Positions 1 to 8,544 are shown, counted from the stretch's first letter. The stretch is 64,000 nucleotides of DNA from Bog-532 sp963742865 (GCA_963742865.1 CAVUNW010000002.1:66714-130713), one strand, 5' to 3'. Translations and numbers: made by a program. The notes: generated from the letters alone by a model not told the origin.

Positions 1-169
1 CGGTCGGCTCAACCTACCAGCCCGATGCGATCCCGCCCACCCCTTTCCGCCACGTGATCACGACTCCAGACAGGCCCTAATACGCTGTACGGCGCGGCAC
101 CGCGGCGTTAAGATATATCGCGATTGTTGGCCAGCGGGCCGCGCGGGGGCACGGCCGGAAGGGACAACT

Positions 170-832
170 GTGGAACCGCTCCGTGACTCCGCTTCCGACG
201 CGGATCTCCTGCCGTCTGCGCACAATGCCGAACGGACGTCCGCTGGGACTCCATCCCTGCGCGCGTCGAACAGGGAACGGGACGCCGTCGCCACCCGTCT
301 GCAGGACGCGTTCGCCGAAGGGCGGCTCGACGACGCCGAATTCGACGAGCGGATGCGCGCCGCGCTGACGGCGAAGACGCACGCGGACCTCGACGTCCTG
401 CTGGCTGACCTGCCGGACCGCGCGCCCAACGCGGTGGCCTCCGTCCCGGCGGCGCGCCCAGCAGCCGGGAGTCCCGGACGGCTCGCGGTCGCCTGGAAGG
501 GCTCGGTCCGGCGGGCCGGGCGGTGGCGGGTGCCCGAGCGCTACACCACCGTCGTCTACAAGGGCAGCGGCGAGCTCGATCTGCGCGCCGCCGAGCTGCT
601 CAGCCGGGCCACCACCATCGTCGCGGTCGCATACAAGTCGCAGATCACGCTGCTGGTGCCGCCCGGAGTCCGGGTCGAGATGACCGGGTTCGGCATCACG
701 CAGGGCCCCGCTGATCCGGCGGACGACGTGCTGCTCGCGCCGGACGCCCCCGTGCTGCACGTCCGCGGGGTCGCCTACAAGGGCGCGATCGTGACCGCGG
801 CCCGTCCCGCCGGGCGCCCGCAGCTCGCCTGA
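170..832 (+). CDS. DUF1707 domain protein with LiaF-like C-terminal region
   Basis: The protein is 220 aa and starts at GTG 170 behind a GGAAGGGA-like ribosome site. Residues ~32-85 form a DUF1707 module: RERDAVATRLQDAFAEGRLD, a second helix, then a LADLP end. This small helical domain is common at the N-terminus of actinobacterial membrane or envelope proteins. Residues ~120-210 (VVYKGSGELDLRAAELL, VAYKSQITLLVPPGVRVE, VRGVAYKGAI) resemble the beta-repeat C-terminal region of LiaF/DUF2154 cell-wall stress proteins. No transmembrane segment is visible, so it is probably cytosolic or peripheral. Its function is unknown; an envelope-stress role is inference from the family. It is convergent with the GAP-family gene, 19 bp away. 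Confidence 0.8.
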   Translation: MEPLRDSASDADLLPSAHNAERTSAGTPSLRASNRERDAVATRLQDAFAEGRLDDAEFDERMRAALTAKTHADLDVLLADLPDRAPNAVASVPAARPAAGSPGRLAVAWKGSVRRAGRWRVPERYTTVVYKGSGELDLRAAELLSRATTIVAVAYKSQITLLVPPGVRVEMTGFGITQGPADPADDVLLAPDAPVLHVRGVAYKGAIVTAARPAGRPQLA

Positions 833-851
833 CCGGCCCGCCGTCTCGGTT

Positions 852-1529
852 CTAGGCGGCCAGGCCGCTGATCCCGTCGCCGACGAGCTTGGCCGCGATG
901 ATCAGGCAGAGGACGCTCATGATGACCGCGTTGTGCTGGCTCATCCAGTCCTTCAGCCCGGCCAGGATCTTCTCCGAGCGAGCGCCCAGGGCGAAGTAGA
1001 TGCCGACGGGAATGCCGACGCCGAGCGTGCCGATGAGGGCGAAGACCGCGTAGGCGATGGCTTGCTGCCCGGCGGAAATACCGGTCTGGGCGATCGTGGC
1101 GGCCCCGCCGACCGCCAGAAGCAGGTTCTTCGGGTTGGCGCCGGATAGGGCGGCGGCCAAGCCGAGCGCCGCGACCGGCCTGATCTTGTCGATCGAGGCC
1201 ATCCATTTCGGCATCTGCGGTTCCTCGCCGCCGTGCGGCCGGGAGCGGAACTGGCGCGCCGCGACCGCGAGGAGCAGCACGCCAAAGACGATCTTCACCC
1301 AGCTCACCCAGGTCGCCGGGGTCCCTGACTTGCTGGCCCCGGCCGGCCCGGCCAGGGTCAGCACGATGGCCCCGATGATGCCGAGCCCGATCAGCCAGCC
1401 GAGGACGAAGGCCGGGCCGTTCACCCTGGCCCGGTGGCTGGTGAGGATGAGCACCACGGCGATGATCGGGATCGGGCTGAGCGCGATCCCGACCGCAAGG
1501 GGCAGCGATCCCCCGATGGCCTGACCCAT
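852..1529 (-). CDS. GAP family (Sap-like) membrane protein
   Basis: About 225 aa and almost entirely hydrophobic, with six likely transmembrane segments. The signature is that of the GAP/Sap (sulfolipid-addressing-protein-like) family: ALSPIPIIAVVLILTSHRAR near the N-terminus, a PKWMASIDKIRP cytoplasmic loop, and ALSGANPKNLLLAVGGA in the second half. Members are thought to move lipids or glycolipids across the membrane in mycobacteria, but most, including this one, have no known substrate. I chose ATG 1529 because GGAGG lies just upstream. The reading frame extends to 1574, but those residues are arginine/proline-rich and unlike the family. Confidence 0.82.
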   Translation of the reverse strand: MGQAIGGSLPLAVGIALSPIPIIAVVLILTSHRARVNGPAFVLGWLIGLGIIGAIVLTLAGPAGASKSGTPATWVSWVKIVFGVLLLAVAARQFRSRPHGGEEPQMPKWMASIDKIRPVAALGLAAALSGANPKNLLLAVGGAATIAQTGISAGQQAIAYAVFALIGTLGVGIPVGIYFALGARSEKILAGLKDWMSQHNAVIMSVLCLIIAAKLVGDGISGLAA

Positions 1530-1671
1530 CATCCCTCCTCGGCCAGCCGGGCAGACTGGGGCCGGACCAGGCACGGTTCCGTCGCCGGGCCGGCGGTGGC
1601 CAGGCGACGGCGGTGCCGATGTCCGGGAAGATCCCGCAGGTTGACCGGCCCCGGCTCAGCGGGCCGAGAGC

Positions 1672-2643
1672 TCATCGCGGCGCGCTGTCCGCGGCCCGCA
1701 CGATGCAGCGGAATCCCAGGTGCGAGGTCGAGGTGTCGATCGCCTCGCCCTGCCGCGCCGCGGGCCGGTAACGCAGGCAGTAGCTCGGCGCGCACAGGTG
1801 CGAGCCGCCCTTGATCACACGGCGCGGGATACTGGCCCCGGGCTCCCCTGGCACCAGGCTCGCCTCCGCCGAGGCGACCCGCGGATTGCGCGGGACGCAG
1901 CAGCCATGCTGGGCCTGGGCATCGGCGGTGACGAAGTAATCGCTGGTCCACTCCCAGACATTGCCCGCCATGTCGGACAGTCCGTAGCCGTTGGCGGGGA
2001 AGCTCCCGACCGGCGACGTCCACTCCCATCCGCCCGTCCCGAGGTGCTGCCAGGGGAACTGCCCCCGCCAGGTGTTGGCCATCAGCACGCCCCGCGGGGC
2101 GAACTCATCACCCCAGCAGAAGACCGCCCTCTCCAGGCCGCCGCGCGCGGCGAACTCCCATTCCGCTTCGGTCGGCAGTTCCTTGCCGGCCCATGCGGCA
2201 TACGCCTCGGCGTCCTCGACGGCAACGTGCGTGACCGGATGGTCGTTCAGGCTCGCCAGGGTACTGCCCGGGCCCCGCGGGTGGCGCCATTGGGCGCCGG
2301 GCACATACCGCCACCACTGGCTGACGTCACGCAGGTCCACGGGCCCGTCGGTGGCATGGAACACGAGTGATCCGGGCCGCAGCAGCGCTGGATCAGCATC
2401 GGGGTATTGCGCTGGGTCCAGCGCGCGTTCGGCGACGGTCACGTACCGGGTCGCTTTCACGAAACGGCGGAACTCGGCGACGGTGACCGGGTGGTCGTCC
2501 ATCCAGAACCCGTCGACCTCAACGCGCCGTACCGGCCGCTCCTCGGGGTAAAAATCCGGCGAGCCCATCAGGAAGCGGCCGCCGGGCACCCACACCATCT
2601 GCTCGGCGGGCGCCCGGCCCGGCGCCTGAACCTCAGGAATCAT
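1672..2643 (-). CDS. Formylglycine-generating enzyme (SUMF1/FGE family)
   Basis: 323 aa from ATG 2643. It has the full FGE fold signature: MVWVPGGRFLMGS near the N-terminus, EERPVRRVEVDGFWMDDHPV, LPTEAEWEFAARGG in the middle, MAGNVWEWTSDYF, and GGSHLCAPSYCLRYRP with STSHLGFRC at the C-terminus. The two cysteines spaced CxxxxC match the catalytic copper-binding pair of true FGEs rather than EgtB-type relatives. The enzyme would oxidise an active-site cysteine of a sulfatase (CxPxR motif) to formylglycine. No sulfatase is encoded in this window, so the client must lie elsewhere. No strong ribosome site precedes ATG 2643. The frame stays open upstream, but that part is antisense to the IS1182 transposase. 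Confidence 0.88.
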   Translation of the reverse strand: MIPEVQAPGRAPAEQMVWVPGGRFLMGSPDFYPEERPVRRVEVDGFWMDDHPVTVAEFRRFVKATRYVTVAERALDPAQYPDADPALLRPGSLVFHATDGPVDLRDVSQWWRYVPGAQWRHPRGPGSTLASLNDHPVTHVAVEDAEAYAAWAGKELPTEAEWEFAARGGLERAVFCWGDEFAPRGVLMANTWRGQFPWQHLGTGGWEWTSPVGSFPANGYGLSDMAGNVWEWTSDYFVTADAQAQHGCCVPRNPRVASAEASLVPGEPGASIPRRVIKGGSHLCAPSYCLRYRPAARQGEAIDTSTSHLGFRCIVRAADSAPR

Positions 2644-2951
2644 CTGGTGCAAGGTCCCCAATCCGGCTGGGACGGGGTCACATCGACGTTGATCGTTCCG
2701 CGGAAAGGCCTCGCCATCAACACTCCTGTTCACCCAACCAACCTCGGCCGGACCTGGGTACCGGCCATCAGGTCCCCGGCACGGGGCCGGGCCGCACGAC
2801 CGCCAGGCCCGGGCGGGCGCCCACCGATGACACCTGAGCGGCATCCCTGCCGATTGTGGCACGGCGGGACCACCGTGCCTCACCCGCGGCGGGTGAAGGA
2901 CGTGACGGCTGGTGCCTGTTCGCGCCTCCGGGCGCCCACCAGGGCCACGAA
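2644..2951. other. Intergenic region between FGE gene and IS1182 element
   Basis: About 300 bp without a convincing gene. It should contain the promoter of the leftward FGE gene. I see no clear palindrome or repeat, and the left inverted repeat of the IS element begins at 2952. Confidence 0.5.
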
Positions 2952-4888
2952 GGGATCTTTGCGGTCCTGTAACGATGCCGGTGGTTAATTCGGGACACGC
3001 CGTGCGGGGTCCGTGATCTTGATGGCATGGCTTGGCAGTGTGCCGCTGCGGTCGTCCTTCCCCTCGTCTGGCCGCGGAATCGGGTGTGTGGTGTCGATGC
3101 GGGCTGTGCCGTGGCCGGAGCCGGATCCGGTGATCGCGGCGGCGATCCGGGCGAAGTACGGGCGGCGGAAGGCGCCGCTGGCGGTGACGATGCGGGACCG
3201 GCTGGGCCAGTGGATGGCCGATGAGGCGTTCGCGGCGGCGTTCGGGGCCAGGGGGCGCCCGGGGTGGCCGCCGTCGCGGCTGGCGGTGGTGACGGTGCTG
3301 CAGATGGCGGAGAACCTGACCGACCGGCAGGCGGCGGAGGCGGTCCGGACCCGGCTGGACTGGCAGTACGCGCTCGGCCTGGGCCTGGATGACCCGGGGT
3401 TCGATCACAGCGTGCTGAGCGAGTTCCGGGCCCGGGTCACCGGCCATGAGCTGGAAGAAACGGTGCTGGACGCGCTGCTGGCCGCGCTGGTGGCCGGGGG
3501 CCTGGTCAAGGCGGGCGGGAAGCAGCGCACGGACTCTACGCACGTGATGGCGGCGGTCCGGGCGCTGCACACGATCGAGCTGGCCGGGGAGAGCGTGCGG
3601 GCCGCGATGGAGGCGCTGGCCGCCGCGTGCCCGGACTGGCTGGCGCAGCGGTTCTGCGTCAGCGACTGGACCCGCCGTTACGGTGCGCGGATCGATTCCT
3701 GGCGGCTGCAGGCAGGCAAGGCCGAGCGGGACCGGCTCACCATCGAGTACGCCCGGGACGGGTACGCGCTGGTCGCGGCCTGCTATGAACAGGCCGCGCC
3801 GCCCTGGGCGCGGGAGATCCCCGCGGTGCAGATGCTGCGCATGATGCTGGTGCAGAACTTCACCCGTGGCCACGACGAGCGGGGGCGGGAGGTGATCAGC
3901 GGGCGGGAGCCCGGGCTGGAGTCCGGGGTCCCGCCTGCCCATCTCAAGATCTCCTCCCCGTATGACACCGGTGCCCGCTGGGGGGCGAAGACCGACCTGC
4001 GGTGGCTCGGCTGGAAGCTGCACATCTCCGAGACCTGCGACGGGCCGCCCGGCTGCGGCTGCCCCCGGGACTGGGGCGCCCCGGCCCCCGGCCGCTGCGC
4101 TCATGACGTGCGGCCGAACCTGATCACCCACGTGGCCACCACCGACGCGACCGTGCCCGACTCGGAGATGACCATCGCGGTCAGCGCCGCCCTGGCCCGC
4201 AAGAACCTGGCGCCCGGCCGCCACTACCTGGACTCGGGGTATGCCTCGGCACGCAGCATGCTGGAGGCCGCCCGGCTATCCGGCACCACCCTGGTCACGC
4301 CACTGCTCGCCGACACCTCACGGCAGGCCCGGGAGAAAAGCGGCTATGACCGGTCCGCATTCACCATCGACTACGGCGCCCGCACCGCCACCTGCCCGCA
4401 GGGCAGCACCAGCAAAGGCTGGTATCCCACCCGCTGCCGCGGTAAAGACGTCATCATCATCGAGTTCCCCGCCGCAGCCTGCCGCCCCTGCCCGGCACGC
4501 CAGCTATGCACCTCAGCTCGCAAGGGCCGCCAGCTGACCATCCCGCCCCGCGAGCTGCACGACGTAATCATCCGCGCCCGCGCCGGGCAGGTCAGCAGCG
4601 ACTGGCAGCAGGACTACGCCCGCCGCGCCGGCGCCGAGGCCACCATCAGCCAGGCCGCCGCCGTCACCGGGATCCGGCGATCCCGCTACCGCGGCCACGC
4701 CAAAACCCACCTTGAGCACGTCTATTGCGCCACCGCCCTGAACCTCTACCGCCTGGACGCCTACTGGAACAACACCCCCATCGACCGCAAACGAACCAGC
4801 CACCTGGCCCGCCTCGACCTCAGCCTCCGGCTCGCCGCTTTACCAGGCGAATTAACCACCAGCATCCTGTAACGACCGCAAAGATCCC
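2952..4888 (+). mobile_element. IS1182-family insertion sequence, complete
   Basis: The element is 1937 bp. The left end at 2952-2966 reads GGGATCTTTGCGGTC and the right end at 4874-4888 is its exact reverse complement. A second inner match, GGTGGTTAATTC at 2980-2991, is mirrored at 4849-4860. About 13 bp between the matched blocks differ at the two ends. One long transposase gene fills the element. I could not find a target-site duplication: the left flank is ...CACGAA and the right flank ATTGCG.... IS1182 members often give short or palindromic duplications, or none visible. The element appears intact and potentially active. Confidence 0.88.
3097..4872 (+). CDS. IS1182 family transposase
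   Basis: 591 aa from ATG 3097; the open frame extends to 3013, but the upstream residues are not family-like. The N-terminal part has the typical WPPSRLAVVTVLQMAENLTD and the DHSVLSEFRARV helix-turn-helix-like block. Then come the DDE-type catalytic elements: QRTDSTHVMAAVR with the first Asp, and HYLDSGYASARSM with the second. A cysteine-rich stretch (CRPCPARQLCTSARKGRQL) follows, typical of this family. The last codon is 16 bp before the right end of the element, and the stop TAA (4870-4872) lies between the inner and outer inverted-repeat blocks. No frameshift is seen, in contrast to the IS66 element downstream. Confidence 0.92.
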   Translation: MRAVPWPEPDPVIAAAIRAKYGRRKAPLAVTMRDRLGQWMADEAFAAAFGARGRPGWPPSRLAVVTVLQMAENLTDRQAAEAVRTRLDWQYALGLGLDDPGFDHSVLSEFRARVTGHELEETVLDALLAALVAGGLVKAGGKQRTDSTHVMAAVRALHTIELAGESVRAAMEALAAACPDWLAQRFCVSDWTRRYGARIDSWRLQAGKAERDRLTIEYARDGYALVAACYEQAAPPWAREIPAVQMLRMMLVQNFTRGHDERGREVISGREPGLESGVPPAHLKISSPYDTGARWGAKTDLRWLGWKLHISETCDGPPGCGCPRDWGAPAPGRCAHDVRPNLITHVATTDATVPDSEMTIAVSAALARKNLAPGRHYLDSGYASARSMLEAARLSGTTLVTPLLADTSRQAREKSGYDRSAFTIDYGARTATCPQGSTSKGWYPTRCRGKDVIIIEFPAAACRPCPARQLCTSARKGRQLTIPPRELHDVIIRARAGQVSSDWQQDYARRAGAEATISQAAAVTGIRRSRYRGHAKTHLEHVYCATALNLYRLDAYWNNTPIDRKRTSHLARLDLSLRLAALPGELTTSIL

Positions 4889-4900
4889 ATTGCGGCGCGC

Positions 4901-5036
4901 GCCGGGACTTCGGGGAAGCGCCGGGGCTTCGGGGAAGCGCGCCGGGGCTTCGGGGAAGCGCGCCGGGGCTTCGGGGAAGAGGTGTCCGCGGCTTCGGGGA
5001 AGAGGTGTCCGCGGCTTCGGGGAAGAGGTGTCCGCG
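4901..5036. repeat. Tandem repeats built on CTTCGGGGAAG
   Basis: Six copies of the small hairpin word CTTCGGGGAAG start at 4908, 4927, 4948, 4969, 4992 and 5015. The first four are joined by GCGCGCCGGGG-type spacers (period 19-21 bp) and the last two by AGAGGTGTCCGCGG (period 23 bp). The array starts 12 bp after the IS1182 right end and lies downstream of the leftward VOC gene. CTTC and GAAG can pair around GGG. No convincing protein is encoded. Confidence 0.85.
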
Positions 5037-5112
5037 GGCGGGAGCGCTCCTGCGCACGTCCGTTAATTAGATTAATGAGGCCGGGTGGCGGAGGGGCCGG
5101 CGTCACGAAGGG

Positions 5113-5614
5113 TCAGGTGGCGGAACCGGCGGCGGCGCCGGTGATGCGGTCACCCCAGCGGGCCAGGTCCGCGTCCAGGTCGAGCGGGGCGATCATCGCG
5201 CCCTTGCGCAGTTCCTCGTCCCAGTCCTCGGCGGGCACCCGCCACATCACCTCGAACTCGATGCCGTTCGGGTCCTTGGCGTACAGCGACTTGGAGACGC
5301 GGTGGTCGCTCTGGCCGACCAGCGCCCCGGCGGCGCGGAGCTTCTCGCGCGCGTCGGCCAGATCGGCGAGCGTGCCTACCTCCCAGGCGAGGTGGTAGAG
5401 GCCGAAGTGCGGCTCGGGGTCCGGGAACTCGGCGTCGCCGAGGGCGAACAGGCCCAGGTCGTGGTCGTTGGCGGAATCCGGGGGCGCGCAGGAAGGCGGC
5501 ACGGCCGGGAATCTCGGTGCGTACTTCGAAGCCGAGCGTCTCGCGGTAGAAGCTGACCGTACGGGCCAGGTCGCGGATGTAGAGCACGGCGTGGTTCAGG
5601 CGGCGGACAGGCAT
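5113..5614 (-). CDS. VOC family (glyoxalase/dioxygenase-like) protein, interrupted by a frameshift
   Basis: The start codon ATG 5614 has a good AAGGAAG ribosome site. The first frame gives RRLNHAVLYIRDLARTVSFY and LGFEVRTEIPGRAAFLRAP, the first beta-alpha-beta module of a vicinal-oxygen-chelate protein. The match then continues in another frame as DSANDHDLGLFALGD, HFGLYHLAWEV and SLYAKDPNGIEFEVMW. The usual metal ligands are visible: His in LNHAVLY, His in LYHLAWEV and Glu in GIEFEVMW. The frames meet at a run of five C on the coding strand (G 5480-5484); removing one base restores a normal ~166-aa protein. This is either a sequencing indel in the homopolymer or a recent mutation. The substrate cannot be predicted. 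Confidence 0.8.
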
Positions 5615-5930
5615 GGTGGCTTCCTTCGATCCGGGACCGTCCCTGCCAACGAGATCAGCGCCGGTGTCCCCGGGTCAAATCCCGGCGGGGGCGTGAAGGG
5701 GCGACGGCGGGGCAGGGCGGCGCGAAGCCGGGTCGCGGGTCCGGCAGGCATTCGACCAGGCCGGCGATCATGATGCGGCCGACCGCCATCACCCGCGGGC
5801 GGGTCAAGATGCAGGCGGAACGGGTGACGCGTCCTAAGGCGGAGCGTGGGCCGCCCGGTCCCGGGACAGGCCGGGACCGGGCGGCGCCGCTCTCCATCGG
5901 GCGGCTGAGCCAGGAACAGCTGGCAGCCAG
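5615..5930. other. Intergenic region with no recognised gene
   Basis: About 315 bp. It holds the upstream region of the VOC gene. A tRNA T-arm-like word (CCCCGGGTCAAATCCCGG near 5668) lacks a proper 7-base loop and a partner acceptor stem, so I do not call a tRNA. Open frames here have no family resemblance. Confidence 0.4.
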
Positions 5931-6125
5931 TTAGCTGCCGAGCTGCCCACGGCGCCGCTGCTCGCGCAGGCGCCGCCGCTGGGAGTCGTCCAGCATCAGG
6001 TACGCCGCGGTCGGGATCGCGATCGCCGCGGCGATAACCAGCACGGCGAACCACCAGGGGATGATCCCCAGCAGGATCAGGCCGACGATGACTCCGCCGA
6101 TTGCCCACTTCATGTGGGGTGTCAT
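5931..6125 (-). CDS. Small two-helix membrane protein
   Basis: 64 aa from ATG 6125, which has GGAG six bases upstream; a start at 6140 is possible but less well spaced. Two adjacent hydrophobic segments (AIGGVIVGLILLGIIPWW and VLVIAAAIAIPTAAYLML) are followed by a strongly basic tail, DSQRRRLREQRRRGQ. Short integral membrane proteins of this type are common in actinomycetes, and I recognise no named family. Function unknown. Confidence 0.6.
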   Translation of the reverse strand: MTPHMKWAIGGVIVGLILLGIIPWWFAVLVIAAAIAIPTAAYLMLDDSQRRRLREQRRRGQLGS

Positions 6126-6308
6126 GTTGTCTCCATCCATCCGGGCTGGGACGCGGCGCCCCGGCTTCTTTCTGGCTAGCCGCCGACGCCGCGCTGCCCG
6201 TCACTAGAAGAACGACCGGCCGACCTGCCAGATTCCACGATGGCATCTCGGCCGCCGCCCGGCCAGGAGGCTGACGCCACCCTAACGCCGGGGGTTATCC
6301 CCATGGGC

Positions 6309-6410
6309 GGGACGCGGGTGAAGACGCCGGGGCCGGGGACGCGGGTCGGGGGACGCGGGTCGGGGACGCGGGAGGCCGCAGGTGAGGCTCGGGGGACCGC
6401 AGGTGAGGCT
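6309..6410. repeat. Short G-rich tandem repeats upstream of the HhH-GPD gene
   Basis: GGGACGCGGG occurs at 6309, 6336, 6350 and 6363. It is followed by two copies of CCGCAGGTGAGGCT at 6376 and 6397, 21 bp apart. The block lies just before the GTG start at 6469, so it sits in the promoter/leader region of the glycosylase gene. Origin by slippage is likely. Confidence 0.75.
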
Positions 6411-6468
6411 TGGGTGACGGCGGTCACGACGATACGCAATGATGGGTGCGCGCGACATGGAGGACCTA

Positions 6469-7142
6469 GTGACGATCTCGATGCCGGTCGAACCGGACGC
6501 AAACGAGCTGCTCAGCCGGGACCCGCTGGCCCTGCTCATCGGCATGCTGCTGGATCAGCAGGTGTCGCTGGAGCGAGCCTTCAGCGCGCCCTACAACCTG
6601 GTCGGGCGGCTGGGGCACGAGCCGACCGCCCAGGAGCTGGCCACCTGCGACCCGGAGGCGCTCGCCGCGGTGTTCGCCGAGCGGCCCGCGCTGCACCGCT
6701 ACCCGAAGTCGATGGCCGCCCGCGTCCAGGCGCTGTGCCAGCTGATCGTGGCCCGGTACGACGGCGACGCCGCGCGGGTCTGGGGCGACGCCACCGACGG
6801 AGCGGACCTGCGCAAGCGGGTCGCCGAGCTGCCCGGGTTCGGCGCGCAGAAGGCCCAGATCTTCGTGGCCCTGCTCGGCAAGCAGCTGGGGGTCCAGCCG
6901 GCGGCTGGCGGGAGGCGGCCGGAGCGTTCGGTGAGCCCGGCACCTACTGCTCGGTCGCGGACATCTCCGACGAGGACTCGCTGGCCCGCGTCCGCGCCTA
7001 CAAGCAGCAGCTCAAGGCCGCGGCCAAGACGGCGGCCGCGCAGCCCGCAGCGGGCCAGGGCGCCACCGGGAAGAGCGCGGCGGGCAGGGGCGCAGGGCGG
7101 CCGGGAGCGAAACCGGCGAGGGCGACCGCCAAGAATCGCTAG
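6469..7142 (+). CDS. HhH-GPD family DNA glycosylase, interrupted by a frameshift
   Basis: GTG 6469 is the best start: GGAGG lies five bases upstream and the product begins (M)TISMPVEPDANELL. The first frame covers LIGMLLDQQVSLERAF, a Cys/Pro loop, and the helix-hairpin-helix-like RVAELPGFGAQKAQIF followed by VALLGKQLGVQP. The match resumes in another frame as GWREAAGAFGEPGTYCSVAD and ARVRAYKQQLKAAAK, ending in an Ala/Lys/Gly-rich basic tail. One base is missing near 6901. Repaired, this is a ~224-aa member of the actinobacterial HhH-GPD base-excision-repair family. The damaged base it removes is unknown. Confidence 0.8.
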
Positions 7143-7165
7143 GGCTCCCGGAAACGGGGACGAAT

Positions 7166-7400
7166 CCCGGGCGCCAGCCCGGGCACGGGACAAACCCGGG
7201 CGCCAGCCCGGGCACGGGACAAACCCGGGCGCCAGCCCGGGCACGGGACAAACCCGGACCCACCCCCCGGCGCCAGCCCGGGCACGGGACAAACCCGGGC
7301 GCCAGCCCGGGCACGGGACAAACCCGGGCGCCAGCCCGGGCACGGGACAAACCCGGGCGCCAGCCCGGGCACGGGACAAACCCGGGCGCCAGCCCGGGCA
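7166..7400. repeat. Array of eight 29-bp hairpin repeats
   Basis: Each unit contains CCCGGGC-GCCA-GCCCGGG, a perfect 7-bp stem with a 4-base loop, followed by CACGGGACAAA. Copies start at 7166, 7195, 7224, 7265, 7294, 7323, 7352 and 7381. The spacing is exactly 29 bp, except for one 12-bp insertion (ACCCACCCCCCGG region) between copies three and four, where the left arm is also altered. The array fills the gap between the glycosylase stop (7142) and the ribosome site of the YbjQ gene at 7426. Since 29 is not a multiple of three it does not encode a protein repeat. There are no variable spacers, so it is not CRISPR. Confidence 0.95.
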
Positions 7401-7425
7401 CACCTTCACGGAGCGAGGAGAAGCA

Positions 7426-8274
7426 ATGCCGCTGTTCGGGAAGAACCCGGGCGACACGGGTGCCAGCTGGGAACCGCAGGCCGCCGATTCCCGGCTCGCG
7501 CAGACCGCCGGCGCGGAACCGGGCGGGGTCTTCACCTCCGACCTGTCGGTCAGCGAGTACGTCCTGCTCGGCGAGGCGGGCTTCGAGCCGCTCGGCTTCG
7601 TGGTCGGATCGTCGATCTACCACGTCGGCATCCAGGTGGGCCGCTGGTCCCAGAACCAGGAACTGCAGATCCTCAGCCAGGCCATGTACAACGCGCGGGA
7701 ACTGGCCATGTCCCGGATGCGCGCCGAGTCGGACCACCTGGGCGCGGACGGCATCGTCGGGGTCGAACTCCGGATGCAGATGTACGCGTGGGGCCAGGAC
7801 GTGCTCGAGTTCGTGGCCACCGGGACGGCGGTGAAGGCCGTCGCGGGCACCGGCGCGCACCGGGCCCCGGACGGCCGGGCCTTTACCTCCGACCTGTCCG
7901 CGCAGGACTTCTTCCGGCTGCTCGCCGCAGGCGCGGTGCCGGTCGCCTTCGTGCTCGGTACCTGCGTGTACCACATCGCCCACCAGTCGGCCCTGCAGGC
8001 ACTGCGGCAGGCGGGCCAGAACCAGGAGATGGTCCAGTTCACCCAGGGCGTCTACGACGCGCGGGAGCTAGCGCTGTCGCGGATGCAGGCCGAGGCGACG
8101 TACGCCAAGGCCTCCGGGATCGTCGGGGTCAACGTGGCCGTCTCGAACCACGTCTGGGGTGAGCACGCCACCGAGTTCCTGGCCACGGGCACCGCCATCC
8201 GCCGCCTCGCCGACGAGCACCGGCTGCCCGCGACCACTCCCAAGCCCACGTTCACCCTGGGCCTCGACGCCTGA
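7426..8274 (+). CDS. Tandem YbjQ/DUF74 (heavy-metal-binding domain) protein
   Basis: 282 aa, starting at ATG 7426 behind GGAG. Two homologous halves lie at residues ~30-145 and ~155-265. Each begins with FTSDLS, contains a G(F/A).PL/VAFV(V/L)G..(I/V)YH(V/I) strand, then QAMYNARELAMSRMRAES or GVYDARELALSRMQAEA, then GIVGV and a final EF(V/L)ATGTA. This is the YbjQ/DUF74 pentamer-forming fold, here duplicated in one chain. The family is called heavy-metal-binding from structure, but its biological role is not established. The N-terminal 28 residues are disordered. The gene sits immediately downstream of the hairpin array, which could form part of its leader. Confidence 0.85.
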   Translation: MPLFGKNPGDTGASWEPQAADSRLAQTAGAEPGGVFTSDLSVSEYVLLGEAGFEPLGFVVGSSIYHVGIQVGRWSQNQELQILSQAMYNARELAMSRMRAESDHLGADGIVGVELRMQMYAWGQDVLEFVATGTAVKAVAGTGAHRAPDGRAFTSDLSAQDFFRLLAAGAVPVAFVLGTCVYHIAHQSALQALRQAGQNQEMVQFTQGVYDARELALSRMQAEATYAKASGIVGVNVAVSNHVWGEHATEFLATGTAIRRLADEHRLPATTPKPTFTLGLDA

Positions 8275-8314
8275 CCAAGACCCGGCCCGCGATCCGGGCG
8301 CCGGCACGCGTCAC

Positions 8315-8544
8315 GGAGGAACTCCCGCAGGCCAGGCCGAGACCAGTCCACTCGTCCCGGCCACACGAAACGACCAAGAAAGCAGCAGCGCCAGGGAGGC
8401 GGCCCCGCTGCACGGAACATTCACCGTCCGCGCATCGCCGGCGCCAGGGCAACCCCGAAAGAAGGACAACTCCCGTAGGCCGCGCCGAGTACCAGCCCCA
8501 CTCGTCTCCGGCCGCGTCCACGACCACGGAAGCAGCGCGACACC
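8315..8544. repeat. Diverged ~75-bp direct repeat in a non-coding gap
   Basis: The 330-bp gap after the YbjQ gene holds two diverged copies of one segment, ~8315-8394 and ~8461-8544. Shared words in order are AACTCCCG, AGGCC, GCCGAG, CCAG, CCACTCGTC, CCGGCC, ACGACCA and AAGCAGC. No gene was recognised in the gap. The copies may be remnants of a duplicated regulatory region or a decayed gene. Confidence 0.6.

Noticed and set aside
2644..4224. Long N-terminal extension of the FGE gene (850 codons)
   Set aside because: It is antisense to the IS1182 transposase and has no FGE-like residues.
5655..5700. tRNA or tRNA-derived attachment site
   Set aside because: A T-arm-like word is present, but the loop has six bases and there is no acceptor, D or anticodon arm.
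7166..7400. CRISPR array (29-bp period)
   Set aside because: The units are contiguous and identical with no variable spacers and no cas genes.
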